Source: Ophiura sarsii (taxonomy: Eukaryota; Echinodermata; Ophiuroidea; Amphilepidida; Ophiuridae). From it: DNA of 64,000 nucleotides. The notes beneath the pieces are model-generated. The model had not been told where the DNA came from. It did not search any database and worked only from the letters and a program-made list of their open reading frames with translations. Each line of letters starts with the position of its first letter. Within the stretch, counting starts at the first letter, position 1. The stretch lies in the NCBI GenBank assembly GCA_035610835.1, contig CM069459.1, positions 52,379,755 through 52,443,754 on the forward strand. The letters run 5' to 3'. Both the position numbers and the translations under genes were made by a program. Shown here in pieces: positions 33,807 to 64,000 of the stretch.

Positions 33807-35001
33807 GGGGTCGTCCATAATTTTCGCCATTTTCAAGTTTATACCCCGAAATATACCCCAACCGTACGTAACTTAAATGGCGATCTTGAGAGGCGGATTT
33901 TTTTATTTAAATTACAAAACAAAAGAATATATCAATTATAAAAAAAAGATAGGCCTTATTGTGGTTTTTTTAAATACAATTAGTAGGAGTAGAAAATTCT
34001 GGAAAAGGGTTGGCGATAGCTATCTTATCATTGTTCTATAAATCCTGACTCGACAACGTTGACCGCAACCAGCTGGGAGTTTCGACAATAGGTGGCGCGA
34101 CGCTTTGGCAATTTTGTACCACAAGACCGCAAAAGGTCGTCCTAAGTATACAAACTGAAGCTTAATATAAGACGTCGAAAGCCAGACTATGATTTACTTA
34201 CTTTGACATGAACAGAAATCAGTGGCGTAGCCAGAGGGGAGGGGGAGAGGGGGCGATCGCCCTGACTGTCGTATCGGTTGAGATTGCACGGTCGGTTCAT
34301 TTGACAAGAGGAATCATGGAATTTATATGATGGTCATATATAAGTACACAGATGGAATTTGTTCGCGCGCTACGCGCACATGTGTCTCCAAAATGCAATA
34401 TTTGATGGTATAAGCTTGTTTAGAGCCAAAATGTACCTCAATCATAGCAAAAATTAGGGGAATGTCGAAAATGTTCCCGCGCTACGCGAACATTTCTTTT
34501 GTTACAATAATCTTGTCGGTTCACTTTCAATCTCTGCCTTCCCCCCCCCCCCCCCCCCCCCCCCCATATGAAATACCTAGCTACGCCACTGACAAAAAAA
34601 TTATGTAAACGAAGCAAAATTGCTTCTGTGTTTTTAAAACAATCCATGGCTCAAAATCCTAGTGTTGTTGTTTTCTCATTCTGTATTTAAAAGTATTTAA
34701 TACATGTGCCATCTGTTTTAAAATATCTTGATAATTTTTGATAATTATTTATCAAAGAAAACGATTATTATAAGAAAAGAACGGCAGAATCATCAAATCA
34801 ACACCAGAGATATACAATAAATATGATCAAAGAAGTTTATTTTTCTCTATTGTGTACCGTACAGTTTGTTACATACGACAAATCGCCTTTAATACAATGT
34901 TTTTTAATCAAACATGAAGGTATATCAAGCCATGGGGGGTGGGTAAAAAGTTACGTACGCTCTGTACGTAAGGGAAAATGGCGGTAATTTTGGACGACCC
35001 C
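33807..35001. mobile_element. DNA element with TIR ggggtcgtcca, TSD TTA
   Basis: Ends ggggtcgtccataattttcg and ggtaattttggacgacccc, TTA on both sides, about 1.2 kb. A hAT-like MITE (34220-34591) is nested inside. No transposase frame is visible. Confidence 0.65.
34220..34591. mobile_element. hAT-like MITE (TIR cagtggcgtagc), nested
   Basis: Ends cagtggcgtagccag and ctagctacgccactg. Flanks acagaaat and acaaaaaa agree at 6 of 8 positions, compatible with the 8-bp target duplication of hAT elements. It contains a run of more than 20 C residues. Partial copies of the same end are at 13639 and 38333. Confidence 0.65.
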
Positions 35002-36860
35002 TTACAGGGATCACAACACTAAATAGGGCTGTATATGTACAAAAACACTGATATAAAACTCTGTTTTAGACCACTAAATTGCGCACTTGGACCTTGTAGA
35101 GTGATTTTTTCTTAAAGATGATCGCATTATCTCACCAAAAAGTGAAGAAAATAGGTAGGTGAGCCTGCTCGATTTTCCAAAATACGCCCATGGAGTTGAC
35201 TACCTCTCTGACGGGCTTGAAAATATCGCCGTAATCGGCAATGTTTCCAGTAAAAAGCACAAATTTGGAAGATTTATCAAAATTTATCTAGATGATATTC
35301 ACAGTTTATAGTCAGGGTGCATGTAGGACGTGATGTCCCATTAATCATAATTAATCAAAAATCATAGGCATTTACGGAATTGTATTACTGTCAAGTCTTT
35401 TTAAATTGAGGATTTTGGGATGCACACTTTCCGATTCTAGCTTTAAACGCCGACTTAAGGGTAGGGGATACCCCATTTAGTGTAGTGCACCCTACACCAT
35501 ACCTTGTTTGTTTGTTTGTTTGCTCGCGTTTTTACTTCTTTCCACTCTTTTGAATGTACGATGCAATGTTAATAATTATCCAGGGTGAGTAAAAAAAAAG
35601 GGTACCAACATACATTTTTATATTTGATTTGGTGTTTTTTTATATTTATTATTTATGTAACTTGCAACAACAGAAAAACTTTAATAATCACATGACATAC
35701 ACTGAACGATATTCAAGTATAAGGTAGAGCTGGTTGAGTACAACAAAAAAAGTCTTTTACTGGAGGTAAATCGGGTGCACGGTTCAACAGATATAACCAT
35801 TTGAAGTCATTTTGAATTCTTTTGTTTTGTATTGTTTTTCGGCCAACAGAGGGCAGTCTATTTTCTTTTGTTTTTATTGTGTGTTTTTTTGACTCCCTAG
35901 GTAAAATTTTCTATGAAAATTTAGTTTTTTGTTTTTGCTCTAAATATTTATTAAAAACTCCTATAAACTCCGCAGCACAGGAAATAAGGAGAGTAGTATG
36001 ACCAACATATACACCAAGTGGTAATACATTTAAGAAAGTGCATGGACTTGAAAAAAATAATTAAGTGTATTAATTAGCCTCATTTTTCACTGAACTAAAG
36101 CTGCCTTAGATAATGAAGTATAATTAATTATTCAGATATCTTACAGCCTCCCGCAGCACAGGAAAGTTTTCAAAAACAATAATAAACAAGTTCCCAAAAT
36201 TCCAGCTTTGTAGCATTTATACTTTTCTTGTAAAAATTAATTAAACATTTTTGCATAGATTAATTGTTTTGCTAGGGGGTCACAAAAAAAAAAAAAGAAA
36301 CAAAAGAAATGAACGCTTCAATTTTGCTTCATTTTTGACAATTAAATTGTCATATCTAGAAAACCGTACCTGTGATCAAGCTCAAATTTCAGATTATTGT
36401 GGAACTCAGCAAGCTCTATTAAAATATCAAATTAAATTAAATTAAATTAACCATGGGGACAACCTTAAGTAAACTGTTTTCCAAATTTCTATCCAAAATC
36501 TACAACATTTTCAGGAATTTGGTCAAAGTGCCCCGCCAGCTAACTGCGACTCTGTTGAATGGTATGAAATTTTATCCCGACTAACTGTGGGAAATTTTCT
36601 ATTTCTAAGAGCAATTTAACTAAAATAGCCTTAAAATAATAATATTAAAATTATTTAATTATAAGCTACATAACAATTTTAGTGCAATTCACCTTACATA
36701 CGCTTACTTGCTAAATATTATATAATAATGTATATCCCTGGCATATTTATATTGAAGGCATATCGTTTGTATCATGTAAATAGTATCAACAAATAAAGCT
36801 GACAAGAATATTTAAAGACATAAGATAAAAGCGTATCGCAATCGTTATTAGATATTTGAT

Positions 36861-59596
<22,736 letters not shown>

Positions 59597-60237
59597 ACTT
59601 GTTTGCGTAAGAGTCAAATCCCACTGATGTTGTTGTGTTGCCCGTATGGATTGTTGTGATATAATGATAATGATAGACGTTACAACAAAATTACTTCGAT
59701 AATGTCATCAGATTTACAGCCTATTAAAGCTTATTACGAATTACTATTAGCATGATTAGAAATGGCATGCTTTGTTTGAAATATGACAATTAATAAAGCA
59801 CTCAACGACTCAGTGACATTCCAATAGTTTGATCAGTTTCAAATTGGCGAAGCCTTTTTACAGCAGCGAATGAGTACAAAAGTACGCGGGTGAGGCCTGA
59901 GGTGAAGGCAACAAGCGTATAGTGCATCATATACGTGACGCACACACTCCTCTGGCCGGCTACGCTCTGCTGCAACGACTGCCGATAAAGTTTGTTTGCA
60001 TATGGCCGGATAGCAAGCCAGGAAACATTTATGGCCATGTGTTTTGAACTCACCACCCAAAAAGGGTGGTGGCGTTGCAATTTTGGTGACGAATCATCCA
60101 TCTCTCTCTATTAACTCAACAACTAAATGTGGTAGAGCTATGGTTGAGGTGTCATGGTTGAGGTGTCAAGCCTATTTATCTAGCTACATTGTGTTAATAA
60201 ATGTTTGGCTGAGATATGATTGATTATGTTGTGAAAG

Positions 60238-60285
60238 TCAGGGGTGGTGGCGGTGGCGGCGGCGGCGGTGGCGGCGGCGCTGTGT
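60238..60285 (+). repeat. GGC/GGT-rich simple repeat
   Basis: ggtggtggcggtggcggcgg and following ggc units, about 45 bases, upstream of the SLC23 gene. Confidence 0.9.
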
Positions 60286-61457
60286 GCAATCTCTATGGGG
60301 AATATAAAAAATGTTCCCAATTCTACGTTCAATTAACTATAGCTCCTCATCCCTATATGGTACAAACATGATTTTGCTCTCATTTTATAGATTATTTTAT
60401 ATTCTATAATATTCTGTTTCAACAAATGTGACAACTATTGTGCAACAATTGTAATCATGAATCGATTGCGTTGTCCTTGACTTTTTCCCTATTCGCTACA
60501 CAGTGAACTTGCCCTAATTCATCGGTTTTACATACATGACTATAACAAAAGAAATATTTAACCGATGATAGCAAAATTATACATTTTTGGAAAGCTCTCA
60601 AATAGGGGGATTCAAAAATGCCGTTTAAATCAGGATAGGGTGCATACCAAAAAATATATACTTGTATATATACTTTTAAACGTTTGTGCTCATTTACTTC
60701 TCGATATAGTATATTTCAACATGTTTACCATTAACAACTATTATGTTCTGATGGGTAATTGCATGAGGAACTTAAATATGCACAGTAAAATTATGATTGG
60801 GATAGGTATAAAATTATTATTGAGCTTAAATCAAAATATGAACAAAATCGATATTTTTTTAACATTCTTAATCACAACATGTTACCATCAGGTCTTATCT
60901 AAATTCCAATAGAATATTTGGATTCCTTGTGAGATTACCGTTCAGAAAATATATACTTTTTATGGGGTAGAACAAATAGTTATTGCGATATGCTAATTCG
61001 AATCTCAGATGGTGTAAAATGTAAAAATCTGGACATGCAACGGTAAGGGTGGCGAGTTCAAAACACACGGCCTTATGTGTACGAAAATGAATGAATTAAC
61101 CTTTACCATGCTAAATCCGACGAAGGGCTGTTCCAGTAGCCGTACACCTACGTCGGCCTCGAGGGATCAATATGTTTGGGGGAGGACGAACATTGGCGAA
61201 ATGGACCATGGCACGGAATCCAATTCTGGTAGACTCGGGTCCGAATCCTGCCGTACCGTAGTTTTTTGTCCCTAAATTCCGCCAAAGTCTCCCCCCCCCC
61301 CCCCCCCCCTGGTAGTTTTATCCCCGATACAACTACTTCTACTAATACTACCTGACATTTATACTGCGCCAACAAAAACAATACAATTGCACTAAGGCAC
61401 ATAAAAACACACACAATGGATGAAAATGAATACATCACGTAGGCGTTAGGATTAATA

Positions 61458-61974
61458 CACTGCAAAAAGGTTGCTTAAAATACGTTGCTAAAAGTACTTT
61501 TATCATCCGTTGGTTGACGTGTTGATTAAAATTCATTCAATATAATATGTAGAAAGTTAGGCGTTGTATAAAAGTAAAAAATCCCCAGCGTTGAGCAATT
61601 CGTCGAAAACAATGTCCTTAAAATGTTGGTGGAAACTGTTTATGTTGCTAAAATATGTTGCGTAAAATATTCCACTTAGGCAACTGTTGCATGAGCATTG
61701 AGGACAATCACGCAACAGTTGATGCAAGTTACGCACATGTGAATTTTAGGCAACTGTTGTCCAAAAAAGACAATTTCGTGAGCTGTTGCATACTTGAACA
61801 ACTGTTGAGTGAATAGAATTGCCTAACTTTTGAGTAACTAGAATTGTTCAACTGTTGGTGAAAACATGTTATCCAACGGTGTAGGACAAATGTTACTTAA
61901 CGGTTGAGCGGTTGCATACTTGAACAACGTTGTGTAAAATGTTGAGTAAATATTTAAGCAACCTTTTTGCAGCG
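61458..61974. repeat. Palindromic element with cactgcaaaaagg termini, copy 1
   Basis: cactgcaaaaaggttgctta is mirrored by taagcaacctttttgcagcg. The interior has many caactgttg/gttgagtaa units, e.g. aattgttcaactgttggtga. About 517 bp. Confidence 0.85.
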
Positions 61975-62374
61975 CAGGACCACAATTAGATTTATTCTGT
62001 CTTGGCATCCAAAACGAAATATACTGACAAATAGTTTAAAATTGCCATCCTTGTTTGACATATATTTGTTATGAATATCATTTCAACGGTGTTATAGCGA
62101 CGTCAGTAGCGATGAATATTGAATAGTCGATTTTTATAGCCAAAAAATACACGACATGGACATATACTGAATAGTTCATGTCATGTGATCTATTTTGCAC
62201 CAAAAGAATCGTATAAATATGTTTATGTATTATATAATATGGACTATTTATACCTTCATACCCAGATAGCAAGACTAGGTTTGGCAAACGTTCACAGTAA
62301 AAACACCATTGATAAGAGATGTCAGATATCATGTATAAGTCTATAGTTTAATAACATGTTAAAATAAATAACAG

Positions 62375-62510
62375 ATTCACTACCGAACGTGAATAGTGTA
62401 TGTAGCTCTGCTGCATCGCCTAGAATTCCCATTACAAGTTACCGGTTCACTACCGGGAGGAAGTGATGTATGTAGCTCTGCTGCATCGCCCAGAATTCAC
62501 ATTATTTTGC
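62375..62510 (+). repeat. Direct repeat (tatgtagctctgctgcatcg)
   Basis: tgtatgtagctctgctgcatcgcctagaattcccatta-like units occur at 62397 and 62467 with a few changes, about 70 bp apart. Confidence 0.85.
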
Positions 62511-62539
62511 CTACCGCGTGTTGCTATACAAAAATGCTC

Positions 62540-62876
62540 AATATTATAATAAAAACTTGACACAAATAAAATACCCAACATATGGCTATATTTTGATAAA
62601 TTAAGCAACAGTTGCTATACAAAAATGCTCAATATATAATGAAAACAATTCACAAATTAAGCAACAGTCACAAAATGTCCAACAAATGGTTAATTAATAA
62701 TACCCAACTGTTGAGTAATTAAAATTGTGCAACTGCTGATTAACTGGAATTGTTCAACTGTTGGTGAAAACATGTTATCCAACGGTGGGTAAATTTTACG
62801 CAACTGTAAAGCGGTTGCATACTTCAACAACGTTGTGTAAAATGTTGAGTAAATAGTTAAGCACCTTTTTGCAGTG
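62540..62876. repeat. Partial relative of the cactgcaaaaagg element
   Basis: It shares caactgttggtgaaaacatg, ttatccaacggt, aacaacgttgtgtaaaatgt and the end gcacctttttgcagtg with the copy at 61458-61974. The left terminus is not visible. Confidence 0.7.
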
Positions 62877-63225
62877 TAGAGTGAAATCATATTTGATAAC
62901 AACATTATTGGTAGCACTCTATATTGGTAATCGTTCCGTTCTATTACCTTTAATGAAATTAGGTACTGCATTTATAAACAAATCCGATGATCCATGCTTA
63001 AACAGTGGGTGTGGTTACGGATGTCAACAGTAATTTGATTCATTTTAGGCTGGTTTTCCACAGATACGCATTTAGATTTGGGAGGGGAATATAGTAATGC
63101 ATACCTTTAGTGCGTATGGTTATAGCGTTTTAACTTTCAACCGCAGCAGTTGGTCTATGGTGGTGTTGCCGGCATATTGTGTGCGTTATAAGGTGGACAG
63201 TACTGTAGCGTAACTAGGTTCTTTG

Positions 63226-63835
63226 ATATACACCTAGCACAAAAGGTCCCTGACCAGGCGATTTGATGTTGGCTAATCCATAATCAACAATCGGTACCAA
63301 AAATCTGAGATAAACATTAAATGGACAAATTTCTTCTCCGTAGTTTGATACCTCATTCATACAGATCGGATGGATACATTTGAAGTTATGATGATTTCAA
63401 TTACCACAATTACAAGTAACGACAACTAAGTTGCACTATAATTGGTTTCCTACGGGATATTATTGATTTGTATGGTCCACTGTGTTCTATCTCAACCAGT
63501 CAGGTATGGGGATGAATAGGTAACAGGCATCGACAGGGAGTCAGTACACACACACCCCCACACACACACATTTTCAATGCGTAATCACACACTAAGCAAT
63601 GATATCCCATTGAAACCCAATTTTAGTGCAAGAACTGTTTTGGTAGTTGTTGTCGATTAAACAATCATAACATCAACAATATCTACTCGATTTTTTTATG
63701 AATGAGGTATCAAACTACGGAGAGGAAATTTGCTAATTTAATGTATATCTCAGATTTTCGATTATTGATTTTGGATTAGCCTACATCAAAGCTCCTGGTC
63801 AGGGAATTTTTGTGCTAGGTGTATATATTGGGGGG
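63226..63835. repeat. Foldback element with arms of about 150 bp
   Basis: tttgatatacacctagcaca, cctgaccaggcgatttgatg and gtagtttgatacctcattca are mirrored by tgaatgaggtatcaaactac, catcaaagctcctggtcagg and gtgctaggtgtatata. A related fragment is at about 48125-48215. Confidence 0.8.
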
Positions 63836-64000
63836 GGGTGGGGCATGAGGGGGAAATGACTGTGATCAGGTGGGTGCATATAAACCGACTTCTTTTGTTT
63901 AATATACAAAATAGTTGATCATTTCACGTGTTGGGGGCATCAGGGGGCGAGCCTTCAGACAGGGGGTGGAAATGCCCCCTTCCCCTCTATACGCCCCTGG

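Overview
The window is a piece of an animal genome. Genes are split by GT-AG introns, coding modules are short phase-1 exons, and most of the sequence is AT-rich non-coding DNA crowded with LINE fragments, tRNA-derived SINEs, foldback/MITE DNA elements and minisatellites. Secreted proteins built from kringle, PAN, sushi (CCP) and discoidin (F5/8C) modules, SINEs with a CTTGAGTAAGGCACTTTACC-type core, and a metazoan-type SLC23 transporter suggest a marine invertebrate, most likely a deuterostome (echinoderm, hemichordate or cephalochordate). I cannot decide which from sequence alone.

Layout. (1) 1.4-6.8 kb, plus strand: a five-exon gene for a 269-residue secreted protein with a signal peptide, an unrecognised Cys-rich domain, a Thr/Ser-rich linker and a C-terminal kringle. 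(2) 10.3-33.4 kb, plus strand: a gene of nine intact exons plus one broken exon for a 610-residue secreted mosaic protein: signal peptide, PAN/apple-like domain, five CCP domains, F5/8C domain. Its CCP exons arose by tandem duplication, and one copy is a pseudoexon interrupted by a 438-bp element. Its 13.7-kb first intron holds degenerate minisatellites and at least two transposon families. (3) 59.6-36.9 kb, minus strand: a 13-exon SLC23-type (SVCT, ascorbate/nucleobase) transporter of 616 residues. All three models were assembled by hand from splice sites, and in each the exon phases match and the summed CDS length is a multiple of three.

The two plus-strand genes encode extracellular modular proteins of the adhesion/recognition/protease-cofactor kind. 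Nothing in the sequence shows that they act together or with the transporter. The non-coding part is rich in structure: an 855-bp-arm inverted repeat with about 99.5% arm identity (44.9-47.6 kb), nested insertions (14.2-15.2, 21.8-23.1 and 33.8-35.0 kb), several palindromic elements with CACTGYAAAAA termini, and a duplicated tRNA-Asp-like unit flanked by telomere-like motifs. I found no convincing new multi-gene system. The strongest candidates for a second look are the PAN-CCP-F5/8C protein with its decaying exon, the altered NAT signature of the transporter, and the long recent inverted repeat.
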